From a virus, in the IMG/VR virus record IMGVR_UViG_3300027608_000002, positions 1-56,191 of that record: 56,191 nucleotides of DNA; one strand, written 5' to 3'. A program made the position numbers and the translations under genes. Shown piece after piece: positions 26,041 through 35,200 of this stretch. Within the stretch, counting starts at the first letter, position 1; the number at the start of each line of letters is the position of its first letter. The notes below the pieces were generated by a model. It was given only the letters and a program-made list of their open reading frames with translations. It was not told where the DNA came from and made no database searches.

Positions 26041-26465
26041 CAACGACAGAACTACTTAGCCAACGTCAAGATACGCATGGCGATTACCGTAATGTTTCTA
26101 GTATTGCACAGACCTTTCGAGAACTCATGCGTGAAACGAACGGTTGGTCGAAGATGAACGATGAGCAAAGGGAAGCCTTGGATAGCATGGCATCAAAGTT
26201 TGGTCGCCTCGGCTCCGGTGACCCCCACTTCCGTGATCATTGGGACGACATAGCGGGATACGCCACACTTGCTTCACTGCATTGCGACAGTGTCACGGGC
26301 ACCATTACGCGGGACATCGCAACCGTTGTTGAACAGATCAAGGTTGGAGGAGAGCCGACAGGTGTTGATGAGGACGGAGAGAGGTTTCCGGAAGCCGTGA
26401 CCCTACCAAAGGTCGGCGGCAAGAAGGGTTTCTTTGGTGCCAAGAAAGAGGAAGGAGAAGCATGA
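26037..26465 (+). CDS. DUF6378-type phage protein, 142 aa
   Basis: LLSQRQDTHGDYRNVSSIAQTF, then MNDEQREALDSMASKFGRL and HWDDIAGYATLA match a widespread helical phage family annotated DUF6378. The Glu/His/Asp pattern recalls all-alpha nucleotide-pyrophosphohydrolase folds, but activity is unproven. ATGA overlap at both ends. C-terminal tail Lys/Glu-rich. Confidence 0.8.
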   Translation: MTTTELLSQRQDTHGDYRNVSSIAQTFRELMRETNGWSKMNDEQREALDSMASKFGRLGSGDPHFRDHWDDIAGYATLASLHCDSVTGTITRDIATVVEQIKVGGEPTGVDEDGERFPEAVTLPKVGGKKGFFGAKKEEGEA

Positions 26466-26656
26466 TGATTACGATCAATACAATAGACTTTGTAACCATG
26501 GCGTGGATTGGCATGGGCATTTGGGCCGCTGTCACACTCATCCAAGAAGTTAAGTATACGTGGCAACATTGGAGTGATGAGAACATGTACTGGAAGAAGA
26601 AGCATGATGCATTGAGGGAAGAACTTAACAGTAGGGTTGAGAAAAGTGGTAGCTGA
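26465..26656 (+). CDS. Small single-TM protein, 63 aa
   Basis: One membrane segment (about 8-25: DFVTMAWIGMGIWAAVTLI) followed by a charged helix (YWKKKHDALREELNSRVEK). Start is ATG 26462 or ATG 26465; the second suits GGAGAAG better. Unknown function. Confidence 0.62.
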   Translation: MITINTIDFVTMAWIGMGIWAAVTLIQEVKYTWQHWSDENMYWKKKHDALREELNSRVEKSGS

Positions 26657-26747
26657 AGATAGCACCATTTTCATGTTTTCATTGGCGTCGGTGGTATTTG
26701 CCACCGCCGCTTTTATTTTTCTAAGCACTTTCTGGAGGAAAAAATGA
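26646..26747 (+). CDS. Putative 33-aa membrane peptide
   Basis: GTG 26646 opens a frame VAEDSTIFMFSLASVVFATA..., essentially one TM helix ending RKK. It overlaps the previous stop, and its own stop makes an ATGA junction with the next gene at 26744. The neat fit supports a real gene; the weak ribosome site argues against. Confidence 0.42.
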   Translation: MVAEDSTIFMFSLASVVFATAAFIFLSTFWRKK

Positions 26748-26908
26748 GAAGACTGCGGCCAAATTACGTGAACGTCGCTAAATTAGTTGTTGCAAAAGAA
26801 TTTGCCAAAGCGATAAAATTTGACATTCGCGTCAGGAAATTAGATGATATGATCAAGAAAATGATCTATGAAATAAATCAAATTAAGGAAATTCAAAATG
26901 AGTCATGA
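26744..26908 (+). CDS. Small basic protein, 54 aa
   Basis: Begins MRRLRPNYVNVAKLVVAKEF after a perfect GGAGGAAAAA ribosome site. Basic N-terminus and amphipathic C-terminal helix. The stop overlaps the next gene by 11 bp. Function unknown. Confidence 0.65.
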   Translation: MRRLRPNYVNVAKLVVAKEFAKAIKFDIRVRKLDDMIKKMIYEINQIKEIQNES

Positions 26909-27194
26909 GATGGCTGTAATTAAATCGAGCAAGCTATCTTCTCCTGAAAAAATTATGTGGCTTGGCCTTTATTATCGATACGGGGGTAGTTGGTTTGAAG
27001 GCACCTATCAGGAGATGGGTGAGATGCTTGGGATGAACGAGCACACCGTGAAATCTCAAATAACAAAATTACGCCGGAACGGCGCAGTTAATATCCTGTC
27101 CACATACTTATCGAAGGAAAGCCACATTGTGGGCAAAGGCAGATCCGGAAGCAGATTTGAATTGGTAATGCCAGAGGCATGGGAGAATGCGTAA
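26898..27194 (+). CDS. Winged-helix DNA-binding protein, 98 aa
   Basis: SSPEKIMWLGLYYRYGG, then TYQEMGEMLGMNEHTVKSQITKLRRNGAVNI (about 36-66) is a clear winged HTH resembling replication-initiator or helper-type N-terminal domains; the wing follows at SGSRFELVMPEAW. Candidate regulator of middle or late genes, or origin-binding factor. AAGGAAATTCAAAATG start. Confidence 0.75.
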   Translation: MSHEMAVIKSSKLSSPEKIMWLGLYYRYGGSWFEGTYQEMGEMLGMNEHTVKSQITKLRRNGAVNILSTYLSKESHIVGKGRSGSRFELVMPEAWENA

Positions 27195-27382
27195 TGGAAG
27201 ACATTGTCAGCAGGTTGCGTGTTTTGAATTTTATGGGTCCGTGGCAAGAAGCGGCTGATGAGATTGAGCGGTTGCGGGAAGCGTTGCTTGATACGTTTGC
27301 GTATGTGTCAAGAGCCGATAATTTGTTTTTGAAGGAGTCCACAAAAAATACATTGAAAGGAATACCTGATGGACATTGTTGA
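27194..27382 (+). CDS. Small protein with DEIERLREAL helix, 62 aa (paralogue 1)
   Basis: ATG 27194 makes a TAATG junction. MEDIVSRLRVL and AADEIERLREALL mirror the next gene's MDIVERLRLF and ADEIERLREALEL, so the two genes arose by tandem duplication. Helical, probably oligomeric. Similar segments occur in Ea22-like small proteins of lambdoid phages. Confidence 0.72.
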   Translation: MEDIVSRLRVLNFMGPWQEAADEIERLREALLDTFAYVSRADNLFLKESTKNTLKGIPDGHC

Positions 27383-27569
27383 ACGGTTGCGATTATTTGC
27401 CAAAGATACTCCCACCGCTATCATTGCCGATAACGCTGTTAGGAGAGCCGACGAGATCGAGCGGTTGCGGGAAGCATTAGAGTTAGTTGTGGTTTATCAC
27501 GAGGGATTTACTTTGACGATTGAAGAAGTTGTTGAAGCTGCCCGTGACGCACTGAAGGAGAAAGAGTGA
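27369..27569 (+). CDS. Small protein with DEIERLREAL helix, 66 aa (paralogue 2)
   Basis: Paralogue of the preceding gene and overlapping it by 14 bp. Its last codons (AAG GAG AAA GAG TGA) encode KEKE and double as the ribosome-binding site of the next gene. Confidence 0.72.
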   Translation: MDIVERLRLFAKDTPTAIIADNAVRRADEIERLREALELVVVYHEGFTLTIEEVVEAARDALKEKE

Positions 27570-27572
27570 TAG

Positions 27573-27770
27573 ATGAAAAACATTGATGATCAAATGTGGT
27601 TCACTCTTTGCAATATCAGCATGAACCCAGACAAGTCAGACATTTTGAAAATATGGAAATATTACAAAAATTCTAACGGTAATCATCAACGGGAGTTGTT
27701 GGGTCAAATGAAAATTACGGTGGAAATAATTAAATTGCCAAAGCCGCCAATACTGAAGGAGAAAGAGTGA
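27573..27770 (+). CDS. Hypothetical protein, 65 aa
   Basis: Begins MKNIDDQMWFTLCNISMN. Ends in the same AAGGAGAAAGAGTGA (KEKE-stop) as the gene before. Not recognised. Confidence 0.64.
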   Translation: MKNIDDQMWFTLCNISMNPDKSDILKIWKYYKNSNGNHQRELLGQMKITVEIIKLPKPPILKEKE

Positions 27771-28171
27771 TGGATGACACCGAAAAATTAGCTCAAATGA
27801 TGATCCGTTGCGGACTTGCAACGGGTCATGGTGACACTATTGACGATTTGATTTTTGAATTGGAAAAGCAAATCAAGAACACATCGACCGCATTTAGCGA
27901 TGCGCTGAAAGAAATCAAACCGTTGCAGTTGCAACTTAAAATTTTTCAGGATGATGCTATGGGAGACGTAAAAACCATCGATAATCTGTCGAAGATGGCG
28001 GCACGGCTCCACAAGGCGTTAGATAGGATATATAATCTGCACAATAGCGGCGACGAATATAGCGAACGCGAAATTAACGACATGACATATGAGATCGTTG
28101 TTAGCGCGATAACTGGGTACGATGAAGGCCCACGTCGTGATGATCGTGGCGACAACTTGGATGGGAACTGA
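27770..28171 (+). CDS. Helical hypothetical protein, 133 aa
   Basis: ATG 27770 is preferred (GGAG 8 nt upstream, TGATG junction); a GTG at 27767 is an alternative. Long helical/coiled-coil middle (LIFELEKQIKNTSTAFSDAL...LHKALDRIYNLH), acidic C-terminus rich in Asp/Arg. Unknown function. Confidence 0.68.
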   Translation: MDDTEKLAQMMIRCGLATGHGDTIDDLIFELEKQIKNTSTAFSDALKEIKPLQLQLKIFQDDAMGDVKTIDNLSKMAARLHKALDRIYNLHNSGDEYSEREINDMTYEIVVSAITGYDEGPRRDDRGDNLDGN

Positions 28172-28174
28172 GTG

Positions 28175-28405
28175 ATGGCTTCTCCGCAATTTGATTTACG
28201 GGATAAAACGATGCCGCCGATTGAAGAAGATGATCCGACGGCGACCGGAATGAATTTTCGTCTCACATCCCTCAGCGCGCATCGGGGGCTGTGTGAGAGG
28301 AATCGAAACTTTGACGGACGAAGAGAGCAATATGCCAACCAATACCCGCCGAAGCGTATTCGGTTCAGCAAATCAGGTGTTCCGTTGGTGAAGGAGAAAG
28401 AGTGA
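28175..28405 (+). CDS. Hypothetical protein, 76 aa
   Basis: Polar, probably partly disordered protein (MASPQFDLRDKTMPPIEEDD), ending VKEKE with the same built-in AAGGAGAAAGAGTGA site. GTG 28172 is an alternative start. Not recognised. Confidence 0.62.
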   Translation: MASPQFDLRDKTMPPIEEDDPTATGMNFRLTSLSAHRGLCERNRNFDGRREQYANQYPPKRIRFSKSGVPLVKEKE

Positions 28406-28581
28406 TGACATTGAGTGACCTTTGGACTTTTAAGCTGTTGGCTTTTTCGATTATCTGGATGGCGGGTTCCCTGTTTTACTTCATTTACAAGGACTACGAC
28501 GTGAACGTGAAAACGGTGTCAATTATTTTTTTCCCGCTGATCATGTTTATGGTGTGGTTCTTTGTATTTTGGTGGGGGTGA
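28405..28581 (+). CDS. Small two-TM membrane protein, 58 aa
   Basis: MTLSDLWTFKLLAFSIIWMA opens TM1 (about 9-27) and SIIFFPLIMFMVWFFVFW forms TM2 (about 39-56). TGATG junction and strong GGAGAAAGAG site. Position in the early operon rather than the lysis cassette argues against a holin; it may affect host membrane or superinfection. Confidence 0.68.
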   Translation: MTLSDLWTFKLLAFSIIWMAGSLFYFIYKDYDVNVKTVSIIFFPLIMFMVWFFVFWWG

Positions 28582-28584
28582 GTG

Positions 28585-28779
28585 ATGAAAAAATGGACTA
28601 TTTCAGTGGCGTATGATGCAAACAACGAAGACGGCAAAAAGTTTCGCGCCAAAACAGTATTTCAAACGGAAGCAGAAGACATGCTGTCAGCGTACAAAAT
28701 TGCTGAAAAAGCATTCGAAAACAAAAGTGACATAAAATTAGGGGCAATTTTGCTCGGAAACCATATGATTATGCCTTGA
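28585..28779 (+). CDS. Hypothetical protein, 64 aa
   Basis: MKKWTISVAYDANNEDGKKF. Compact alpha/beta pattern resembling small phage proteins with a TISV..Y beta strand. GTG 28582 is an alternative start. Unknown function. Confidence 0.66.
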   Translation: MKKWTISVAYDANNEDGKKFRAKTVFQTEAEDMLSAYKIAEKAFENKSDIKLGAILLGNHMIMP

Positions 28780-28791
28780 AAGGAAAGAGTA

Positions 28792-29025
28792 ATGGGTGAA
28801 AGAAATCCGAATTATGTTACGCCGGAAGAGGCAGAGGAAAAGATTTGCATTAATAGCCAGTATTGTTGCGTCGGGAAAAATTGCATGGCGTGGCATTGGC
28901 ATGAGTACCAAATTCCAATCCTCGGCAACGAAGGCCCTGTCGTTTGGAAAAAAGAGGTAAGCAAGACCTACGGGCGATGCGGGATGGTGCCCATGATGCC
29001 TGTTCTCGAAAGGATGCCGGAATGA
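28792..29025 (+). CDS. Cysteine-rich small protein, 77 aa
   Basis: Contains CINSQYCCVGKNCMAWHW and YGRCGM: five cysteines and two His that could bind Zn. A similar C..CC...C.AW pattern is common in phage early proteins with no known function. AAAGGAAAGAGTA ribosome site. Confidence 0.72.
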   Translation: MGERNPNYVTPEEAEEKICINSQYCCVGKNCMAWHWHEYQIPILGNEGPVVWKKEVSKTYGRCGMVPMMPVLERMPE

Positions 29026-29222
29026 CTGAACAAGAAATGGAAATAAACTTTCTGAGGGCTGAAGTGATGGGTTTAAGAACCAGAATTTCATTCATGTTGG
29101 AGGCGATAAAAAATCTCACCGAGGAAAGAGAGCGATTAATTAAAGAGTGCGAACGATACATTGAGGAGGTTATGGTGTTGCGGAAAAATTATGGCATCTT
29201 CCCAAAAAAGGTATCAGAATGA
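29022..29222 (+). CDS. Coiled-coil protein, 66 aa
   Basis: ATGA overlap fixes the start at 29022. Almost entirely a coiled coil (MTEQEMEINFLRAEVMGLRT, then AIKNLTEERERLIKECERYI). Likely oligomerises or pairs with a partner. Unknown role. Confidence 0.7.
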   Translation: MTEQEMEINFLRAEVMGLRTRISFMLEAIKNLTEERERLIKECERYIEEVMVLRKNYGIFPKKVSE

Positions 29223-29452
29223 GTGATGAAGCATTATTGGCCGACGGGTTTGAAGAAGCCTTGATCGGTATGGGGCGGCAGTTCAATCAGGATGTAGCTG
29301 TATATGATTACGACAGGTGCATTCATATTTTGATGAAGCGCGATGGCATGGATTACCACGACGCCTGTGAATACATGGAATATAATGTCACTGGAGCGTG
29401 GGTTGGGGCGGGAACGCCTGTTTTTGTTGAGGTAGGAAAGGAACCAAAATGA
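29219..29452 (+). CDS. Conserved phage protein, 77 aa
   Basis: DGFEEALIGMGRQFNQDVAVYD, then MKRDGMDYHDACEYMEYNV and GAWVGAGTPVFV form a pattern seen in many T4-like, cyano- and alphaproteobacterial phages; no function established. ATGA overlap on both sides. Confidence 0.78.
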   Translation: MSDEALLADGFEEALIGMGRQFNQDVAVYDYDRCIHILMKRDGMDYHDACEYMEYNVTGAWVGAGTPVFVEVGKEPK

Positions 29453-29727
29453 TAGAGCTAGACGAAGACACCATATGGGCGATAAATTTTTTACTTAAAA
29501 ACAAATACGCGGAGAAATTAAAAGGAGACGAACAGATAATATCTCGTTGCGTGGATATAATTGAGAGCCTAGTGTTAAACGTCCCTGAAAAGAAGAACAA
29601 AGCACTCATATCTGAAGCAAGAATATTCCTTAATATGTTGGTTGGGCATCTCAGATACGGCCCATCTAGCACGTTCCGAACGCTCGAAGAACAATACGAA
29701 ATGAACAGGAAGTTGATGAAATGGTAA
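29449..29727 (+). CDS. Hypothetical helical protein, 92 aa
   Basis: MIELDEDTIWAINFLLKNKY; all-helical, not recognised. ATGA overlap with the previous gene, 7-bp overlap with the next. Confidence 0.66.
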   Translation: MIELDEDTIWAINFLLKNKYAEKLKGDEQIISRCVDIIESLVLNVPEKKNKALISEARIFLNMLVGHLRYGPSSTFRTLEEQYEMNRKLMKW

Positions 29728-30059
29728 AATACAACAGGGTATTCGTACCCAACCCGAGCTTGAAATTTGATACATCACCATTGGACGATTTAGCGGAAAA
29801 TATCGTTTACGTTTGCGATATGCCGATGTTCGACAATTTGACGGAAGACGATAACATTGGAATGTTCGAGAAAAAAATCTCGAGGAAGATGGAAGACTTC
29901 AACCCCGTCAAAGATGTAGTCGGGCATTATGGCGACGGCTTGATCTTCGCTATGATGGTGATGTTTTTGTCTGATCAGTTTGATTCGTTTGACATAGCCA
30001 GATTCTCTCACAAGAAAAATGGCTATGTCGTTCGCAACTTGTCTTACGAAAAATTTTAA
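29721..30059 (+). CDS. Hypothetical protein, 112 aa, last gene of rightward operon
   Basis: MVKYNRVFVPNPSLKFDTSP; acidic, alpha/beta, with an IFAMMVMFLSDQF helix. Not recognised. Its stop overlaps the end of the leftward 56-aa gene by 4 bp, so the two operons converge with no gap. Confidence 0.66.
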   Translation: MVKYNRVFVPNPSLKFDTSPLDDLAENIVYVCDMPMFDNLTEDDNIGMFEKKISRKMEDFNPVKDVVGHYGDGLIFAMMVMFLSDQFDSFDIARFSHKKNGYVVRNLSYEKF

Positions 30060-30226
30060 TCCTCTTTAACAGGCTCAGGAGCGGCCTTAGAGGCCGCTTC
30101 TACTTGTGGTGCGGCTTGGTCCCTGATTAAAGTGATCACGTCTGCTACGTCCCCGTAGGGAGCCCTAGCGAGGGCTGACAATACAACGTTCACGGCGTTG
30201 ACGTGGAGCTTAAAAGTAATTTCCAT
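30056..30226 (-). CDS. Small conserved phage protein, 56 aa
   Basis: ATG 30226 follows AGAGGGATCTAAA; a longer frame to 30280 would overlap the previous gene. MEITFKLHVNAVNVVLSALA..LIRDQAAPQ resembles the small protein encoded at the end of many phage virion operons. Its 3' part contains an 8-bp perfect hairpin AGCGGCCT-TAG-AGGCCGCT (30080-30098, plus-strand reading). Last gene of the leftward late operon. Confidence 0.72.
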   Translation of the reverse strand: MEITFKLHVNAVNVVLSALARAPYGDVADVITLIRDQAAPQVEAASKAAPEPVKED

Positions 30227-30227
30227 T

Positions 30228-32213
30228 TTAGATCCCTCTGTTAGCGACAGCCAGTGCTTTCGCAACGGTTGTGTCATCAAGATTCAGCAAAGACGACGTG
30301 TCCTTGCCTTGCTCTTTTTTAATACGATCGGCCATTGCGATCAAGGCCATTGCCTTGGCGATAGGGTCTTTTGACATGGTGCGACCGCCGGAGGCTCTGT
30401 CAATACGACCGCCTCGAGCGTTCTGTTGTCTATTGTATAGCTCTTCAATTTGATTTCCAGCCTCTTCTTCTGCTTTTTTATCAACAAGCCGATTATAAGC
30501 AGAGTCTAAATTTGATTGGAAAGGAGTTATTACACGCGCCGCGGTAGGAGCGGCGGAAACTAGGCTTTTTGCGGATCCCGTAAGAAGATTCCTGTCCATT
30601 GCGCCAAGCGTCTTGGCGGTTCCTGTTGTCAAACCAGGCGACCCAAGAGCAAATTTACTTGTCTGTCCAGCCAAGGCCGCTGCGCCCAACAATGGTTGAC
30701 CTTGCGCGAATGCAAAACCAGCCCCCACTGGCAAAGCAAAATCTTCAAAGCCACCCTTAAAAACTTTAGAAGGCGAAGCCGCGCCAAGAAGAGCGGCTCC
30801 TATTTCAGGGTTTTGCTCAGACATAAGGTCAAGATAACTTTTCCCAACAGGGTTTCTTCTACTGCTCATTATGCGTTTGTATTGAGCAACTTGATTCATT
30901 TTAGAACCTGTTGCGGCTGTAATCCCACCCATTTCATTTTGGATGTCTTGAAATTCTTGCATCAATTTTGCGTAATCTGGATCCCCGTATTTGGTCAACG
31001 ATTTTACAAGCTCAGTATGAATTGGAACCAATGCATCAGACAACGTGGGGTTTGCTGTTCTGTTTTCAGTAATAAGATCCCACAATTGTTGTTTTTGCTT
31101 GTCCAAGCTCAACAAGTTTTTTTCAGGATGGCCAGGAGGCAAAGCATCAATTTGATGCATTTTCTGAAACAAACCTTCATTTATTGTTGCGCCTGTTTTT
31201 GGATCTTTTGTTCCAACTAAAAAATCAAGAGCAGATTGTGCTTTAGGAGACAATTTATAAGCTGGATCCCCCAGAGCTTGAATCTCATCTGATGTCTTCA
31301 TTAAAACATCTGTTAAAGGAATGTCTTGATTAGCAAGATTTTGTTTTTTTGACGCCCATTCGTTAATTTTGTTTTGGCGGTATTCTTTAACCCAACTGTT
31401 CACATTTTGCATGAGTCCTTGAGGGTCACCTCTGCCAGATGCATACTGTTTAAAAACTTCGCGAAGTTTAGGTGCATTATCACCTGTTTGGGCAAACAGA
31501 TCTTTGATTGCTCCAAAATCGTCAACACCAGATAGGCTTGAAGCTGCGTTAACAAGCCCTTTACCCCCCAAGGAAGTAAGCCCAATAGCAGAAGTTGCAG
31601 GGTCCGCGTATTTTGTTGCTTCTGCAACATTTCCTGCCTTCCTTGCAACATCCAAGGCTTTAGCCACGTTTGGAAGATTAGCGGCTTCAGCAACGCGGCT
31701 TGTTGTGCCAGCAACTTTAGACAGCGTCCCGCCAAAACCGCTAATAGGCAACGCGGCAAGAGATGCTGTTCCTATAGGATCTTCTTTAAAACGTTGGCCA
31801 AATTCTTTCCATTTTTCAGGATCAAACCCCTGATATCCTCCATCCATTGTATATTTGAAAACAGGTGGAAGACCCTTGCCAACATCTGATGCAAGGGCTC
31901 TTTCTTGTTCAATTTGAGCAAGATTTTCGCCATAACCTTGACGACGTGCTTGCATCTTCTGAACAGGTGTAACTGCTGTTTCAGGTATGGGCTTGCCTGC
32001 ATTAGGAGGCAAGTAATCATCTCCCAAAAAATTATATATAGCTCCGCGGCCAAGAGTGCCCAATCCCTCAATTGTTTGAGGAAGATTTCTAAGATCTAGC
32101 CCTTGAACAAGACCTTCACCATATTTTTTTGCAGATGGCCCTATGTTGCTCCAAGTTTCTTTAAGGTACTCAGGCCAAGTTTGATTTTTTGCGTCATCGT
32201 TTTGATCAACCAT
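30228..32213 (-). CDS. Internal virion (ejection) protein candidate, 661 aa
   Basis: Large helical, Ala/Gly-rich protein with several hydrophobic amphipathic stretches (about 150-260 and 480-560), typical of DNA-ejection proteins. The C-terminus has the shared RGGRIDRASGGR signature (about 600-615), then an Ala-rich helical tail. Immediately follows the 1229-aa virion gene in transcription order. No enzymatic motif seen. Ejection role is inferred from size, composition and position. Confidence 0.66.
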   Translation of the reverse strand: MVDQNDDAKNQTWPEYLKETWSNIGPSAKKYGEGLVQGLDLRNLPQTIEGLGTLGRGAIYNFLGDDYLPPNAGKPIPETAVTPVQKMQARRQGYGENLAQIEQERALASDVGKGLPPVFKYTMDGGYQGFDPEKWKEFGQRFKEDPIGTASLAALPISGFGGTLSKVAGTTSRVAEAANLPNVAKALDVARKAGNVAEATKYADPATSAIGLTSLGGKGLVNAASSLSGVDDFGAIKDLFAQTGDNAPKLREVFKQYASGRGDPQGLMQNVNSWVKEYRQNKINEWASKKQNLANQDIPLTDVLMKTSDEIQALGDPAYKLSPKAQSALDFLVGTKDPKTGATINEGLFQKMHQIDALPPGHPEKNLLSLDKQKQQLWDLITENRTANPTLSDALVPIHTELVKSLTKYGDPDYAKLMQEFQDIQNEMGGITAATGSKMNQVAQYKRIMSSRRNPVGKSYLDLMSEQNPEIGAALLGAASPSKVFKGGFEDFALPVGAGFAFAQGQPLLGAAALAGQTSKFALGSPGLTTGTAKTLGAMDRNLLTGSAKSLVSAAPTAARVITPFQSNLDSAYNRLVDKKAEEEAGNQIEELYNRQQNARGGRIDRASGGRTMSKDPIAKAMALIAMADRIKKEQGKDTSSLLNLDDTTVAKALAVANRGI

Positions 32214-32216
32214 AAC

Positions 32217-35200
32217 TTACTCCTTTGCGCCTTGGATTTCTCGCCCGTCAGGGAGAATAACCATAACACCTTTTGGCGTTTCTCTGATTATTCTAAGAAT
32301 TTCCTTGTTTGGTGTGTTTGGGGGAATAGCAACAGTGTTATCGTCTTGAATAACTGGTTCTTTTGGAGTTCCAAGCCCCATACTTTTAAGTACGTCAGGG
32401 TTAGAACCTGCAAAAGGTTTAATTTCTTTTTTGGCGTTTGAAATAAACAAATTAGCATCGTTTTCAGGATTTTCTCCAAAATTCATATTGAAAACAGAAA
32501 CATCACGAGGTTTATTTTTAATGAACTCAGAAGACCTCTTGTAACCAAGATCTCCATACCCCACTGCGTCTGTAATGTTTTTATACAGAGCATCAGGATT
32601 TTTTTCTGGGTCAGGAACGGTTACCATTGCCATTTCGCCACCTGCTGCGGGGGCTGATTTTGCAAATTCATTTGTTCTTGTAATAGCAATCAACATTGCA
32701 TCTTTTGCTGCCGCATCAAAATTTGGTGCCGCTTCGGCATCAAATCCTTCTATTCCAAAGATATTTCTCATGAAATCATTAAGTTGCGCAAAACCTTGTG
32801 AGCCTCGGCCTGCACCTTTCCATTGTTGATAAATACCAGCAAGGCTTATAAGGCGAGGGCGAAGATCTGATTTCCAAGATCTGACAAAATTATTTGATTC
32901 TTTTAACTGGTCATTAAACATGTCAACATTGGCTTTAGCCGTAGGGTCTTCACCCGTTACAACTTTGCGTCCTTTATATGTAAATTCACCAGGCGTCCCA
33001 CTTTCCGCGGCATCGGCCAACCCTTTGAGATAATCAACGCCAGTAATCCCAATCTTTTGCCCCGTTTGCGGGTCATAAACAGTTTGGATTGTGTTAGCTA
33101 CTGACGCAATTTGAAGTTGCACATTGTTCAGTTTTTCAATTTCTCCTTTAATAACATCTGCTTGTGCTCCTCTTGCAACTCCAAGTTGGCGGTTTAATTT
33201 TTCAATTGTCGATTGGATCACAGCCGGATCTGACAAATAGGAAAGTGGAACAATTTTTCCCTCGCCCAAATCAACTGTCTTTTCTTCCGCAACAGGTTTT
33301 TCTCCAACAGATCCAAGACCACTTTCGTCTATGGTGCCCCCGCCTTCTATTACTTTACCCGCTCCTCCAAGGCCTTCCCCACCAACTTCAGTTGTGCCGG
33401 ATGGAGACGTTTTTTCTGCGCCGCCAAGTCCGGTTATTGAAGAAGACAAATTAAGTTCGTTGGCAGCACTACTCATTATGCGGCCATACTCTTCAACGCT
33501 CACTTCTCCTCCATTCAGATCACGATAGCCAATAATTTTACGGCCAGTCGCATCCATAAGAGGTTCAAAACGATCTTGCAGATATTTAAGAGCTTGGATC
33601 CCTTGGGTCCGCCCAGTAATATCAATTCCCTGTTGCGCAAGGCCGCGCTCGAGAGACTGGCCACGGAGCCCTGCATACGTCTTCGCGCCTCCGCCAAGAC
33701 CTTGCAATAGTGCGGCACCAAGATACGGACTGTTTGACGAAGCCATTGTGCCAACGCCGCCCAAAACTGACAACAGAAGATCGGTGGAATCCGGACCTTC
33801 ACGGTTTTTACTTTTTACGTCTTGTGCGCTTGATTTTGAAAACCCAACTGATTCAGCAAGTCTATCAATCATTGATTGAGATTTAGGTGGGTTCAACCCA
33901 CCTTCGCCTACGTCGGCGGAAGGTGTTGCGTTTTTGGCAGGAAGATCTTTTTCGCCCATAAGTTTCCGAGCAACTGTCCAAGGTTTCCAACCATTTTTTG
34001 CGGCGTAATTATTCGACCAATCAATTGAAGCGCGAATAACGTCTGGGTTTTTTCGAACTTCTGGGTCTCTCAAATCAAAACCTGTTTGCTTGGTAAACTC
34101 ATCTCCAAGACCAGGATTTGAAAATTGTTTTGATGTATTCCCATAATGCAATTGCGCAATGCCGTAAGAAGACTTGTCATCTCCTTCCGCCAAGGGATTA
34201 AACCCGCTTTCCCCATGATAAACTTTTGCCGCAAATTGCGGGTCTTTATGTCCTGCACGTTTGGCAGATTCAATTGCGTAGTTTTTCCAATATTCAGGGT
34301 TTGATTCATCAACTGCGCCATCTGTCGCATAACCCGCACGACCGCCATTCTTCATGAACCCAGAAGCGAGCTTCGCCATGTCCATGATGGCTTTCATCGT
34401 TGGATCTTGCATTGCCCCAGGAAGGTGTTTTTGATCAGGCATTTTAAATTTGGACGTGTCGTCTGGAATGTCGAGCTTTTTTGGGTCGGAGTCCAAATCG
34501 TAAGGCATGCCTCCGGCAGCGTACCCTACAAGGCCACCACGAGCTTCTTCTTTTTTATCCAGATCTTTATAAAATTTATAAAGATCTTTTCCTTTTGTTG
34601 CCAGATCCGCAAAATCTGTTGCGGTCCCAAGACCTTGCTTCAAAAGGCTTTCTGGAATAGGAGGTGCGCTATCGGGAGTCATGAGCCTTCCAACAGGCAA
34701 GCTCGCCTCCGGAACGCGGCCATGCTTGCCAATGCCACCAGACAACCCGCGAGCGGTTGGAACATGGCTACGATCGCCACTGTCAAAGAACCCTTGTTGA
34801 CGGGAAAGGATGTTGTAAATTGAGTATGGGTCGTAAGGATCGTAAGCTCCGCCTCCTGAAGCAAAACCTTGACCCATGTGTTGCATACCAACAGCACCGC
34901 CTTCAGACACCAAACCACCTTCTTCAAAATGTCCGCGGCGAGCGGATTCTTTTGTTGCCGCATCGTAGTCAACAGTCTTGTAACCCTTAGCCAAGCCAAC
35001 GGCTTCGGGGTGGTGCTTTTCAACGTTCTGCGCCGAGAGGCCAATTTGCTTCGGTCCGTCCTCGCCTTTGTAACGGAACTTGATGATGTCCTGACCGTCG
35101 AAGGTCTTACCGATCTTTTCAATGTCGTCTTTGAGCCGCTCATCCGAGAAGAATGGCATTGGCTGAGTTGTGGTTGTGTTCGAGCCGGACAACGCACCAG

